Shown here piece after piece: positions 23,186 through 34,391 of a DNA stretch of 64,000 bases; the stretch's first letter is position 1, and every line of letters begins with the position of its first letter. The notes below the pieces were generated by a model. That model was not told the DNA's origin and did no database searches. It was given only the letters and a program-made list of their open reading frames with translations. Location: positions 6,014,001 to 6,078,000 of the forward strand of contig NC_049561.1 in assembly GCF_013368755.1 (NCBI RefSeq). Reading direction: 5' to 3'. Position numbers and translations under genes: made by a program. This DNA comes from Talaromyces rugulosus (Eukaryota > Ascomycota > Eurotiomycetes > Eurotiales > Trichocomaceae).

Positions 23186-24385
23186 ATGTTCCCTATCACC
23201 ACCACCACGACGACCTACAACAACAGCAGCATAGCTCCCGGGTCATGGCGCGATTCGCACTCTGGAAAGTCATCGCCCGACATTCTCCGGCACTCGTCGA
23301 GCTATAGCTCTCAGAATGCCTTTGACACACCTATCTCGGAGCCGGCGACTCCGGATGGCCATCTCGTGCTGCCGAAGCTGCGAACCCAAAGCACGCGGGT
23401 CAGCATCAAACCGCACCACATCAGAAGCCGGCCTCTTCGCGATGAGCGGTCGTCGACATCGATCGACCTGTCGCGATCTTCGGTAGAGCTGGAAGGCCTT
23501 GGGATCTACACAAACCTCGAAAGGGACAGTCGATTGTCCCAGCCCCGTAACAGCGTTTCGAGCTATCCCCGGTCGATCACCGAAATCGCCTCAAATACAA
23601 CAAACAGAATCGGACAAACCTATGTCCATCCGCGACGGCAGCTGCCAACGTCGCTTACCCCGTCTCTCAGCGAATCTCAGCGCTGTTCTATTGACGAGGG
23701 CTATTTCCCACCCACCAATGGAAGTCTATCTGGCTTTGACATTGCGCAAACCCCGGTCCTGGATGAAGATTCCCCGTCCTTCCGTGAATTGAAAACGACG
23801 AGAACATTTTCAGTAGATCTTTCCTACAACTCTAACACGGCGATGATGATCCAAAGGGCCAACACAGATGCAGCATCAAATCTCCACGGGGGATCTTGGA
23901 AGCGGCTCTCCAGACGGCAACCTCAATCCGATTCAACAGCACGCGCCGCCGCTATCCACGCTGCTCGTATCGCATTCGAGGAAAAAGAAGCTAACAAGGG
24001 AAAGAAAGCCGAGGTCCTTCGCAAAAAGGCACCCGAGCGTGAGTTTCACCGGAATAATAACAGCCTGGAATCACCGAATCTGAGCCCGAAACAAACTGTC
24101 AATGACGAATCTCCTTTACAAGTTGAAAAGAACAGTCGACGTGCCTCTGTTGCGGCAAATCTGACTGTTTCCTTCCCTGATAATGACGACGACGACGAAG
24201 AAACCGACAATGAAATCATCAAAACACGAGGGCGACCACAGACCGAGGGAGCCGAACCGACAAGAATACGCTCACAATCTCCTGTGGGCAACGCGAACAA
24301 TTGGGTGCGCTTTATGACTTGGTCGAGAACTCGCTATTACAAAGCAAAGAGGAGGGTCTCCTCGTCGCATTTTGCAGTCAAATGA
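23186..24385 (+). CDS. Serine-rich disordered protein of unknown function
   Basis: Single-exon frame of 399 residues starting at the ATG in 'GCGATGTTCCC'. Seen: low-complexity Ser/Thr/Arg-rich sequence throughout, a run of Thr near the N-terminus (ITTTTTTY), many SP/TP and RxxS sites suggesting phosphorylation, a basic Lys/Glu-rich helix around 255-290 ('FEEKEANKGKKAEVLRKKAP'), an acidic patch 'DNDDDDEETDNE' near 340, and a conserved-looking basic/aromatic C-terminus 'NWVRFMTWSRTRYYKAKRR'. There are no catalytic motifs, signal peptide or membrane segments. The absence of stops over 1.2 kb together with normal codon bias supports a real gene. Function unknown; a regulatory or scaffold protein is possible. 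Confidence 0.72.
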   Translation: MFPITTTTTTYNNSSIAPGSWRDSHSGKSSPDILRHSSSYSSQNAFDTPISEPATPDGHLVLPKLRTQSTRVSIKPHHIRSRPLRDERSSTSIDLSRSSVELEGLGIYTNLERDSRLSQPRNSVSSYPRSITEIASNTTNRIGQTYVHPRRQLPTSLTPSLSESQRCSIDEGYFPPTNGSLSGFDIAQTPVLDEDSPSFRELKTTRTFSVDLSYNSNTAMMIQRANTDAASNLHGGSWKRLSRRQPQSDSTARAAAIHAARIAFEEKEANKGKKAEVLRKKAPEREFHRNNNSLESPNLSPKQTVNDESPLQVEKNSRRASVAANLTVSFPDNDDDDEETDNEIIKTRGRPQTEGAEPTRIRSQSPVGNANNWVRFMTWSRTRYYKAKRRVSSSHFAVK

Positions 24386-24693
24386 AGGGAGGCCACATGC
24401 CTGGAGCAGGACCTCCCAACGACGTGGACTGATGTGACCATTGTAATATACACCTATATAACATGTGAAAGCCGTTTTGTACATATAGCCGTCACGCGTA
24501 CCGTATTTCCAATGACTCTCGGCGAGAGCAGCAGTGGGGAAAATGGCGACGGAATAATCTATTAAATTGAAATGCTAGACGTTCAAAATAGAAATTCCTA
24601 TATATTCAGTCTGCTCACAAAACGATTCATACAAAGTGATGACAAAAAATTATACATGTATTCTCTATGTACAACGTATTGCAATTAATCGGA
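24386..24693. other. Convergent intergenic spacer
   Basis: 308 bp between the 3' ends of the disordered-protein gene and the D-lactate dehydrogenase gene. It is AT-rich and presumably contains both polyadenylation regions; nothing else is seen. Confidence 0.5.
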
Positions 24694-26680
24694 CTACCAG
24701 TTCTTGACTTCGCCCGCAGACGGTGACTGAACCCGAATGATTTTATCGCAGTTGAGCAGACACAGCGGATCAAAAGCAGTTTTCAACTTGATAGATTGTT
24801 AGCAAGCCGCTTAGATTCCCTTTGAAGAAAGTTGGTGGCACTTACTCGTCGCATAGCATCGACTGTCGTCTCACCCACCTCGTGCGGTAGATAATCTCGC
24901 TTCACGAGTCCGATGCCGTGCTCGCCGGTGACAGTGCCTTCCATTTCAACGGCATTCTTGACCATGCGGTGCACGACTTCTTCTACCAGTGGTTTTTCTT
25001 TGTCGTTGAACAAGATGATGGCTTGAGGGAGGTATAATCAGCTAGGTTCTCTCTTTCGTGTCAGTTGACATAACATACCGTGAAAGTTGCCGTCTCCAAC
25101 GTGGCCACAGATGCCAGCGAGCAATCCGCTTTTGGTAAGATCCGCTTTCGTCGCTTCCACAATATCTGGAAGCTTGCTAATCGGCACAGCAACGTCTGTA
25201 GTCCACACGTGGTCGCTGGGATCTCGTTTCATAGCCATCACGCTCCAGAGAGCTTCCTTGCGGGCACTCCAGAGCTCCTTCATCTCGTCGTTGTCGCGAG
25301 CAAACTCAAAGGTCTTGCCTCCTGCGGCCCTGGAGAGTTTTTGCACCATGCCGATTTGCTCCTTGACTCCTGATGGGGTCCCACCGAATTTAAAGAATAG
25401 TGTGGGTGCCTCTGCCCACTCGCGCTGCGTCGTTTTGCTTGCGTTGATGCATTTCATTTGCACGTCGTCCAGGATTTCAAGGCCGGCAACCGGAATGCCT
25501 TCCTCCACGACTCTCCTCGCACAATCGGCTGCATGGTGGACAGAAGGGAAACTGGCCACGGCTACATTTTCGCTCTTTGGCTTCACCGCCAGCTTCAAGG
25601 TTGCTTCTGTCACGAGTCCCAGAGTGCCTTCACTGCCGATGAACATCCTTGTCAAGTCATACCCAGCACTCGACTTCTTGGGCCGTTGTCTCGTTTTGAT
25701 AATGGTTCCATCTGCAAGGACTACCGTAAGAGACACTACCCATTCCTTCATAGTTCCGTATCTGTAAGCATTGGTGCCCGAACAGCCCGTTCCTATCATG
25801 CCGCCAATCATTGCTCCCGGACCCGGGTCCGGAGGGAAGAGGAGCCCGTCTTTGGAGATCTCCTCATTTAGATCTTGCCAGCCAACAGCAGGCTGCACGA
25901 CGACGTCGAGATCCTCCTTGTGAAGCTCGAGAATGCGATTCATACGCCCAAAGTCAATGCACACACCCCCCCTTGTAGGCGCATAGTGGCCCTCCAAGCT
26001 GGTGCCGCCGGAGTAAGGCGTCACGGGTATCAGCCTTTCGTGGCAGACCTTCATAAGCCGGGAGACTTCGTCCGTCGTAGCAGGATACACGACGATGAAT
26101 GGCTTCTCGGCATCCTTTTCGGAATAGGACGAGAACTCGGAACCGGAATGCGAAGTAAGATCGTTTTCATTAGTCGAGACATTGTCCTGGCCGACGATTC
26201 CGGCAAAGTCGGCCCAGGCAGCTTGCAGATTTGCAGTGGTCGTGTTGTGTCTGATAGTGTGTATATCCGAGAGGCTGACGGTGGAGGAGGTTGGAGGGGG
26301 AGCAGGATTGAACGATCCGAGATAATATCCGCCGGCAGTGAAAAATGTCACGACTATTATTCTACCCTATCAGTGTCGATCATAAAACAAACCAATCGGA
26401 ACATAGCAAAAGTCATACCAAAGAGTAGCGCGGCATAGCGAGCACCCGGGGATTGCGTCTGATACTGGGAATATCTCTCCTGCTCTGCGCGTTCGCGCTT
26501 CAGCCGCTGCTTGGTGCTCTCGTAGAGCTGTCCCTGGAAATTCCCCTTTGGTTCTTCTCGGACTTGTCTGGAGCAGCTGAATTGGCGATTGAGGAAAAAC
26601 GCATTCCGGGCATGTTGCGACGAGGGCAGGCGACCGAGACGCTGGCCGCCGGCTTTGATGGGGAGCGTCGAGTATCTCAT
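24694..26680 (-). CDS. D-lactate dehydrogenase (cytochrome), mitochondrial, FAD-linked
   Basis: Four-exon gene of 601 residues: exons 26419-26680, 25079-26353, 24846-25021 and 24694-24786. All joins are GT/AG and in frame. Seen: a basic, Arg/Ser-rich mitochondrial presequence; a single hydrophobic segment near residues 80-100; an FAD-binding PCMH-type domain with 'PVTPYSGGTSLEGHY', 'GGMIGTGCSGTNAYRYG' and 'IGSEGTLGLVTEATLK'; then a FAD-oxidase C-terminal domain with 'GHVGDGNFH' and 'EGTVTGEHGIGLVKRDYLP'. These match yeast Dld1 (587 residues). Family knowledge: it oxidises D-lactate to pyruvate and passes electrons to cytochrome c in the intermembrane space. The final exon encodes the conserved 'DPLCLLNCDKI' terminus. 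The gene shares a divergent promoter with xylitol dehydrogenase. Confidence 0.93.
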
Positions 26681-27331
26681 GGCGTCAGAGTCGACTCTAG
26701 GAATCGAATCAACAGCGACGACTGCAGTCAGGCCGTGTCACTGGCATCGACTAAATTGGCAAGGAGCAGGCGAGCGTAAGGCGAAGTTGAAAGTCAAACT
26801 AGCGGAGAGAGGTGCAGCTTGAAGCTTTCGCCGTTCGCGGAGAAGTGCCCGAACTTGAGGTCTTGGCGGGCCTGTCCCAGAGCGGTCTAGCCTGGACTGC
26901 GCGTTCCTCAACTTACTACAACTAGCTGGAAATAATAATAATTCCTGAATATTATTTACTAGCGGTTGCTAACTGCCGTTGAAATAAGCTTTCATGTCAA
27001 CTCCCAACTACCATTAATAATGTCACTTGATCGTGATGTTAATACAGATCGGTCTCGCCAAAAGCGGCAATCCGTCCGCCCGGTTAAAGTCCCACGGCTA
27101 ATTAACCAGAGTCGCGGGTAAAACGTCCGGCGGAATCAACCTCTCTGCGCCCAAGCTTTGGCGGAGAAGCTCCCCGCCATATGAGGGGAGGGGGAGAACA
27201 GATGACCTGCAAATTTTACTTTTTTTCTCGTGCGAGTTGGCTTGCACTACCCATATAAACCTTCCGGTACTTGTCCGTCTCCCTGAAATTTGTCTCTCTT
27301 TTGGCCGGGTCTTTCTATCACATCACACGCC
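26681..27331. promoter_or_regulatory. Bidirectional promoter of D-lactate and xylitol dehydrogenases, with XlnR- and CreA-type sites
   Basis: Seen: TATAAA at 27254-27259, about 75 bp before the xylitol dehydrogenase ATG; GGCTAA at 27096-27101, matching the core of the XlnR/AraR site GGCTAR; and two SYGGRG-type CreA sites in opposite orientation at 27161-27166 (GCGGAG) and 27172-27177 (GCGGGG on the minus strand). Known: XlnR/AraR activate pentose catabolic genes, and CreA mediates glucose repression. Inference: pentose induction and carbon repression of xylitol dehydrogenase. These are short motifs and some may occur by chance. Confidence 0.45.
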
Positions 27332-28521
27332 ATGTCTACGTCAGGAGCTAAGGCAAGTCGAAAGCAAGCAGATCGATTGATTCAAACAGAGCGCGCGAAA
27401 ACTAACTAGCGGCTAGAACCTCTCGTTCATTCTCGAGGGAATCAAACAAGTCAAGTTTGAGGACCGCCCGGTTCCTGAGATCATAGACCGTCATGACGTC
27501 CTCGTGAACGTCAAGTATACCGGAGTGTGCGGCAGTGATGTAAGTCATCCAACCATTTTTTTTTTTCCTTTGTATGCGCCCCTAACAGCCAGATACACAG
27601 GTCCATTACTGGGAACATGGCTCAATCGGCCAATTCGTCGTACGTGAGCCCATGGTCCTCGGCCATGAATCCTCTGGCATAATCAGCCAAGTCGGCGCCT
27701 CCGTCAAGACGCTGAAAGTCGGAGATCGCGTGGCTCTCGAGCCCGGTATCCCCTGTCGACGCTGCGAGCCGTGCAAGTCCGGCAAATACAATCTGTGTAT
27801 CGACATGGCATTCGCTGCTACGCCGCCTTACGATGGCACCCTGGCCAAGTACTACCGATTGCCAGAAGATTTCTGCTACAAGCTGCCGGAGACAATGTCA
27901 CTTCAAGAAGGAGCTCTGATGGAGCCCCTGGGGGTTGCCGTGCATATTGTGAAACAGGGGGGAGTCACACCGGGTTCGTCTGTTGTTGTTTTTGGCTCGG
28001 GCCCCGTGGGCCTTTTGTGCTGTGCTGTCGCAAAGGCGTTTGGCGCGAGCAAAATCATTGCTGTGGATATCCAGCAAACCCGATTGGACTTTGCAAAGAA
28101 ATACACTGCCACGTCCACGTTCATGCCGGACAAAGTGTCTTCAGAGGAAAACGCCATTCGCATGAAGGAGGAGAACGATCTCGGACCCGGCGCCGATGTG
28201 GTCATTGACGCTTCCGGCGCAGAGCCATCAGTGCACACGGGTATTCACGTCCTCAAGACTGGCGGTACATATGTTCAGGGAGGCATGGGCAGGTCGGAAA
28301 TCACCTTCCCAATCATGGCGGCTTGCACCAAGGAGTTGAATGTCAAGGGAAGTTTCAGATATGGCAGCGGAGACTACAAGCTCGGCATCGAGCTGGTCTC
28401 TACGGGTAGAATCGACGTGAAAGCGTTGATTACCGGCGAGGTGAAGTTCGAAGATGCTGAGAATGCGATCAAGGATGTCAAGATGGGCAAGGGGATCAAG
28501 ACCCTGATTGCTGGTATTTGA
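27332..28521 (+). CDS. xdhA: Xylitol dehydrogenase (D-xylulose reductase)
   Basis: Three-exon gene of 354 residues: exons 27332-27352, 27417-27539 and 27601-28521. Seen: a zinc medium-chain dehydrogenase with catalytic zinc ligands Cys45 (VCGSD), His70 and Glu71 (LGHESSG); structural zinc cysteines 100, 103, 106 and 114; a Rossmann motif FGSGPVG; and an acidic residue in 'IIAVDIQQTR', which favours NAD+ over NADP+. Family knowledge: it oxidises xylitol to D-xylulose in the pentose catabolic pathway. The N-terminal 'NLSFILEGIK' and 'VHYWEHGSIG' are characteristic of fungal XdhA; L-arabinitol 4-dehydrogenase is the main alternative. Odd point: the first intron appears to be GC-AG (AAG|GCAAGT...CTAG), with a 21-nucleotide first exon. 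No GT donor gives a frame that reaches the conserved N-terminus. Confidence 0.93.
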
Positions 28522-28694
28522 AACTAGATAAATGAGATATGACAAGTGAAAATCCAAAGAAGTAATAATCGCTGAAATATTTGCAAACATAGAAAATGCC
28601 GTGGGGGTATATGCAATGAGATAGATATGAACAAAAAAAAGGAGTATCCAAGGGTATCAAACGATTGACAAAAACAGTAGTAGTAAGACTCACA

Positions 28695-29956
28695 TTAGCA
28701 ACAGCCCCTGTTGCCCCTCTGACCTCCGCGTATTCGGAATACCGACTCCCATTCTCTGGCGCTGCTCGTCCAGGAACCACCACCACCACCACCACCTTGT
28801 TTCCTTGTGCTCCGCCCCTTGTGTAACTGGTTGCTGTTGTCGTCGACAGTAAGGCCGCTGCGGATGCTACCACCGTCGCCCAAGGAGGAGGGCCATACCC
28901 CGGCATCACCATATTGAATGCCACTTTGCGGATCATCAGGGTCGATCTCGCCCAGCTCGATCTTTGTGAGGATCATCCGGGCCAGTCGATTAAACAGCTC
29001 GTCGACATTGCGCCCGGAAAGCGCCGAGACGTCCACCGCCACAGGTATATTCGACTTTCTTGCCCATTCCAACGCTTCCAAATCGCTAACTTCGCGGCCG
29101 TGGGCTGAGGTCGTTGCCGTCAGACGTGTGCCAGCGCTAGGCCCCGCGATAGAGCGCATCGAGCCGCCGCTGGATTCAAAGGCAAAAGACGACGATTGTT
29201 TACTACATATACTAGCAGAAGTCATCGAGGGAGACGTCGAGGGGGCCTTTTCGGTATCATCACTATCTTCATCGTCATCGTCGGCCGCAAACTCGTCGAG
29301 AAGATCGGTCTTGTTGCCAGCCAGCAAGACAGTAAGGTTCGGCGACGCCAGGGCGCGCGCATCCATGAGAAACGTCGGCAGCGCGGTGAAGGATCTGTAC
29401 GAGGAGATGTCGTACACAAGGATAGCCCCCGCTGCACCGCGATAGTACGACCTTGACACAGACCGGAAGCGCTCGGTGCCAGCAGTGTCCCACAATTGTA
29501 GCTTGATTCGTTTCCGACGTGGGCCTGTGCCGACCTTGACTATCTTTGAGGAAAATTCGACTCCGATCGTTTGGGATGAAAGGACCCGCCCTGGAAATAC
29601 CAGTTAGTCAGTCATCAAGGTGTAGTCGCATGTGATTATAGCTTTTGTGGGTATGTACATTCGTCCTTGACAAACCGATGGAGGAGACATGACCTAGAGC
29701 ACTATTAGCATATCAGAAAATAAGGAAGCAACCATTTTCGTGTCGAATACGTACTTCCCTGTGCCACTCGGGCCTACCAAAATGACCTTTGCCAGGTAGT
29801 CATACATGCTCTCAAGCTCCTGATGCCGGGTGGTTAGCAAGAAAGAAAAAATTGCGAAAAGAACGAAAAGCGGCCTTGCAGCGTGAGACTCACTTGGTTG
29901 CGCTCTGGCAGAGAGGACTCTGACGAGGCATTTGAGTATTTCCTCGAGCGAGGCAT
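28695..29956 (-). CDS. Rab4-like small GTPase with an acidic insertion
   Basis: Four-exon gene of 352 residues: exons 29894-29956, 29755-29819, 29659-29693 and 28695-29590. Seen: P-loop GPSGTGKS at 37-44, switch I 'SSQTIGVEF' around 59-67, WDTAGTE at 88-94, NKTD at 147-150, a 'VSALSG' G5 box near 240, and a C-terminal Cys-Cys for geranylgeranylation. 'RSYYRGAAGAILVYD' and 'DARALASPNL' resemble the Rab4 subfamily. Known: Rab4 acts in endosomal recycling. Odd points: the usual catalytic Gln of DTAGQE is Thr93, and about 65 acidic and Ser-rich residues are inserted between NKTD and the next helix, with a long Gly-rich tail, making it much longer than the usual ~210. The joins are constrained by conserved motifs on both sides. 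Confidence 0.9.
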
Positions 29957-30202
29957 TGCTGGGTTGTGTAAGTTGTAGTTATTCCATGTCTGCTCAGGCA
30001 GAGTTGCCGAGGGAAAACGCACTGATAAGGCGTGCGGTCATGTGGGGCGGCACTATAAATTTATTACTACTCTCTCATGACTAGGTATACCAGCGGTGCC
30101 TTTTAACTCGAGCAATAATAAACTTTCTTTAAGTAATCAAAGAAGCTCGAGCTTGACTACAGTGTGCAAGCAAGTACTATTACTCACTACCGCGCAAGAT
30201 TT

Positions 30203-31457
30203 CTAGCCCTTCCACATCCACCCACTGCGATCAAAGCAGGCTTCAAACTCCACGCCCCCGAATACGCCAATAGCTCCATACAGATCAAAGTCGCCTTCAA
30301 GCCCCTGGATGCCACCAGCCTCGGCATCCATCTCCTCATCTAGATCCCAACCACCAGACTCGCGCCCGTTTCGAGTGAAGAATACCTTCGCCTTTGGCGT
30401 GGGTGCTGCTGCCGCTTGATACTGGGTATTCCCATCAGGCAAGTGGAACGTCATGCCCAATCCCAGCGTATCCCCAACATTAAAAGGCTCCGTAAATGGT
30501 TTGCCCCCAGCTGGATCATTTACAAAGCGACCGCCATCATCAGAAAAGACACCCACACTAGCCCTTTCCCAACCGGGAGAACGCCAGGTTGGGTATGGCT
30601 GGGCCAGAAACCCTATCGACAGCCCAGACTCATCTCCGCGAGAAAACCGTTGATGAAGACTACGGATCTTGACTTCAAAGTATATCGTTTTGGAGCGTTC
30701 CGTATGCAGTGGCGAATCTCGCATGGCGTAGTATAGTGGGACCATGGATATGATGACACAGTCGGTACAGTTTTTGGCACTTTTGCCTCTCCACTTCCCA
30801 TTTCCATAGACTTTTAGGTCGCCTTTGAATTCGGCTGGCCGTACAGGGCGGATGTCACCCTGTAAAGTACTACGGTAGACAGCTTCGGGGGGCTATACAA
30901 GTTAGTAACTACGTAGTCTTTTCCTGCATAGACTCGTAGATGCACGGTACGAAGACCATAAACTCACCGGAACCGGTCTCCATAATGGTTTCGATTGAAC
31001 AAAGACAAGTGCACGTTCTGTGAACCGACATCTCTAGTTAGAAAGCTCCATCTTTCAAGCAGAAACAAAAAAAAAACACACCTGCATCATCTTCCGACGC
31101 ATTCCCCGTCTGCGACGCAAACTGCGAAAAACTCGGTGGCGGTGGCAGCGTCGATGTATCGGGGACAGCCTCTTCCCAGTTATGGTATGGGGGAGGCTCT
31201 GCTGCTGGGTCAAACTTGGTGTCTGTCCATCCGGGAGGAGGACCTGGAGGGGGGCCTGGAGGAGGGGTGTATTTTGGTGGAGGCTGCTGGTTGCTGTTAT
31301 TGCTTTCTGACCAACCTGGAGGCGGGCCTGGAGGAGGTTGATATTGCTGCTGAGTGTTTGCTGTACCAGTCCAGCCTGGCGGGGGACCTGGCGGGGGCTG
31401 GTACTGGTTGTTATTTTCTGTCCAGCCGGGAGGAGGTCCGGGGGGAGGTTTATACAT
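30203..31457 (-). CDS. SPRY-domain protein with proline-rich N-terminal repeats
   Basis: Three-exon gene of 371 residues: exons 31082-31457, 30968-31017 and 30203-30892. Seen: residues 1-85 consist of about four copies of a PPPGPPPGW repeat, giving a strongly Pro/Gly/Trp-rich N-terminus; a short acidic linker follows; from about 165 a SPRY/B30.2-like fold begins ('IYFEVKI', 'LSIGFLAQPYPTWRSPGWERASVGVFSDDG', 'DTLGLGMTF', 'KVFFTRNG', 'YGAIGVFGGVEFEACF'). Family knowledge: SPRY domains bind short peptides, and PPGW-type repeats can bind GYF, WW or profilin-like modules. Inference: a cytosolic adaptor. The fungal partner is unknown. No signal peptide or membrane segment is seen. The small 50-bp middle exon is supported by frame and by the continuous conserved segment on both sides. 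Confidence 0.85.
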
Positions 31458-31927
31458 CTTGAGATTGGAGGTCTTGAGGTTTGTCTAATGTGCTGGTTGT
31501 AGAGGAAAGTGGTGAATGGTAGTAGTGAGGGGAAGAATAATATAAAGGTAGAGCTCCCATCCGCAGTTACAATGGAGTCATAATAATGGCCGACCTCTTG
31601 GCGACATCTGTGATCGATGGCCCGAAATATGACCGCATGACGTGTGGCTGTGCAGGTCAACCCGTCACTATCGCGAGTGCGGTCACAATATTATTTATTG
31701 AATACACGGTTTTAATAATGCTGCGCCACAATTATTCCAAATTATCAATTCCATTAAAATGAGTTAGTTCAATCTGTTAACTATGTGCTACTCCAACCAA
31801 ATTTGAAACAAATCGTCCCCGCAATCTCCTCCCGCTACAATCATTTAATAAAATCTCCCGTGGCCGTGCAATTGTCTCTGTGTAGCTTCTCTTCGTTCAG
31901 AGCCCAACTCTTCCGAAATCCTGACAC
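31458..31927. other. Intergenic spacer, SPRY gene promoter and exchanger 3' region
   Basis: 470 bp, AT-rich between 31680 and 31900. Both flanking genes are on the minus strand, so it holds one promoter and one 3' end. No gene is seen. Confidence 0.5.
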
Positions 31928-34391
31928 TTAACGACAAGAACCATCGAGAGGTCCGCCATTGGCGGTGCTGGTATCGTCACAAGAGGGATAGAAGAACGCC
32001 GCCACTGCGATAATCACATACGCCGCAATGAGCAAGGCTCCCTCCAAGTAGTTGCTGCGGCCGTCCAGCATGAGATAGTTGACAATAAAGGCCGAAACAA
32101 ACAAGGACACGGTTTCGAATAAACTAAAGTAGAGCGACATTTCCCTGTCCAAAATCCATCCAAGGAGGACGATCACCGGCGTGACAAAGAGCGCAATCTG
32201 GATGCTGCTTCCAAGAGCAACTCCGATGGCAAGATCCATTTTGTTCTTGCTTGCGACGGTGACGGCAGTGACGTGCTCGGCGGCATTCCCGACAATAGGC
32301 AAAATAATCAGACCGATAAATGCTTGACTGACCCCAGTAGTACTAACAAGATAATCAATCGAATCAACCAGGAACTCGGCACATGCAGCAACCAGGCCAG
32401 TCGTCACCAATAGCAGAATCAAAGCCGCGCTACGAGAAAGTTTTGGCTTTTCGTCGCTGTCTTCCTTGTGCTCCACACTCTTCTTGGAAACCAAATGAGG
32501 CAAAGGTTGAGCAGAGGGTATAACTGCAGTGATGGGCTTTTTATCAATAGCCTGGCCATCGAGACGATCTGGCAATGAGCTCGTACGGCGAAGATCTGGA
32601 CGCTGGCTTCCGGATGCTGTAGTCGTGTTAGGTACTTGCAGGGTCTGAGCCGGGGTGAAGACGTTGGTGCTTAAAACACGAGAGATCGCCGGTTTGTATG
32701 GCAAGTTACGCAGGTTGAACGGGCGTCGCTGGGATTCAGCCGCCGATGGCGCCTCAAGTTGAGGAGCGGGATCAACGGCGATCTGTGGCGGCGGAACGTC
32801 CTCGTCGCTGCTTTCATCGCGGTATCCCTTGAATTTCAAGTGTTTGGCGTGTTTCCATCGCCGGGAAGACTTGCGTTTCGACTTCTTCACGGCCGAGGGC
32901 AGTCTGTCACTTTCAAAGTCACGACTCGAGACTACGGCGGAGGAGCCTGCAACAATCGACCGCTCAGCTTCGGGCTCATCGCGTGCAGAAATCGGAATGA
33001 TTGCGGAAATATTTGTCGAACCGTCCTCGAGGGCCTGAGAACCAGAGGAACCGGTTCGGACAAAGGATGGAGACCGAACCGAGGTAGACTCTTTCGAGGC
33101 TGAACTGGACTTGCGACGACGTTTCTTTCGTAGTGCGTTTCTGATCCTCTTGACGGTGGTATTAGACCCCGAGCTGGCATCGGTATCGTTGTCGTCTGAG
33201 GATTCCGAGCTAGATGATGAGTTCAGGATATCGGCGAGGACACCGGGGTGGGATTCCTCGTCAATTTTATACTGTGGCGTGCTCTCGTAAATGTACGAGT
33301 GAGACTTGAGCTGGAATAATAGATACAAAATGTACACCAAAAGTAGGATCTGCGGAGGTTATGAGCAGGTGGCGAGTGAAGCCGGCCGAATGAGTCACTT
33401 ACAACACTGGTGCCCCGACTGACTTTGACAACGGCAGCGTCCGCACTTGCGATGGTGCTGAACGAGGCGTGAAAAGCAGTCTATATCTGGTTAGAAATGA
33501 ATATATAGGGTGGCGAAAAGAAGACTAACCGGTAAGAGTAGACTAATGACACTCAAACTCAGGAGACAGGCGCTCATCTGGGTAACGGCGGAGTTGTAAA
33601 GCTGTAGCATAGTCAGTACTGCAGCCTAAACAATATATCTGGATAAAACAATAACATACTTGCTCACGGAAGCGAAGTCCGCCAAACAGAAAACACATTC
33701 CTAAAATCAGGAGCAGGTTTGCCAGAATAGAGCCGAGAAGAGACGCCTGTACGATGGAAATTTCATCTGCAACCAGCGCGATGATGAAGATGATTAGTTC
33801 AACAGCGTTGCCAAAGGTCACGTTCAGCAAAGCGCCGATGGTGTCACCCATGTTGGAGGCAACACATTCTGTGGCATAGCCAAGCATCCAGGCCAGGGGG
33901 ATAATAGCGATGGCGTTGAGAGCAAAGATCACGGTGGGCGAGACCGGGCTTCTGTCGCCCATGCTTTTTTCCATGGCGCCCAGGGCGATACCAATAGGCA
34001 CGAAGACGAGGAGTACGTTGACCCAGCTAGAAAACAAGATCAACTTGGTAGAGGTGATGAATCTTGAGGCCAACGACTGTTTGCGTTCTAGGGCGGAGTT
34101 CTTCTCTCCATCCTGCGTATCCACCGAAACTGTCTGTCCGGGGTCGGTCGTAGAGCTGTCGCCATTGCTGTATGATGTGTCCTTGGACTGGTGCAGCTCA
34201 ACCGGAGGCTGGCGCGCGGCGTGTGTGTCTGCAAGGCCGCCATTCTGCTTTGATGGCGCGTTTGTCACTGGAAGGACGGATTTTTCACGGCCAGAGGGAC
34301 CGTGGCGCTCGGTGGCACGGGAGACGAAGGCGTTGATACGATTCCATATGCCGGGACGGTCTAAAGGAGGCTCGTCGGAGGATTCGTTCAT
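31928..34391 (-). CDS. CAX-type Ca2+/H+ exchanger (vacuolar, Vcx1-like) with a long cytosolic loop
   Basis: Four-exon gene of 767 residues: exons 33660-34391, 33530-33601, 33403-33480 and 31928-33349. Seen: a hydrophilic N-terminus of about 110 residues; then transmembrane segments carrying the first cation-exchange repeat 'GNAVELIIFIIAL'; a hydrophilic loop of roughly 290 residues rich in Ser, Arg and Lys (including 'LRKKRRRKSSS' and 'KSKRKSSRR'); then the second repeat 'GNAAEHVTAVTVA' and further transmembrane segments. Family knowledge: the two GNxxE repeats form the ion-exchange site of the CaCA superfamily, which loads Ca2+ into the vacuole against the proton gradient. The loop is far longer than in yeast Vcx1 (411 residues total), suggesting regulation by phosphorylation. 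The two short middle exons encode membrane-segment residues and are joined in frame. Confidence 0.9.

Noticed and set aside
31055..31660. 201-codon frame overlapping the SPRY gene's first exon
   Set aside because: Out-of-frame reading of the proline-rich repeats; the SPRY frame continues into conserved exons, this one does not.
24694..34391. Secondary-metabolite or catabolic gene cluster across the central block
   Set aside because: The neighbours (Rab, SPRY, Ca2+ exchanger, rRNA processing, polymerase subunit) are unrelated housekeeping genes; only the two dehydrogenases share a promoter.
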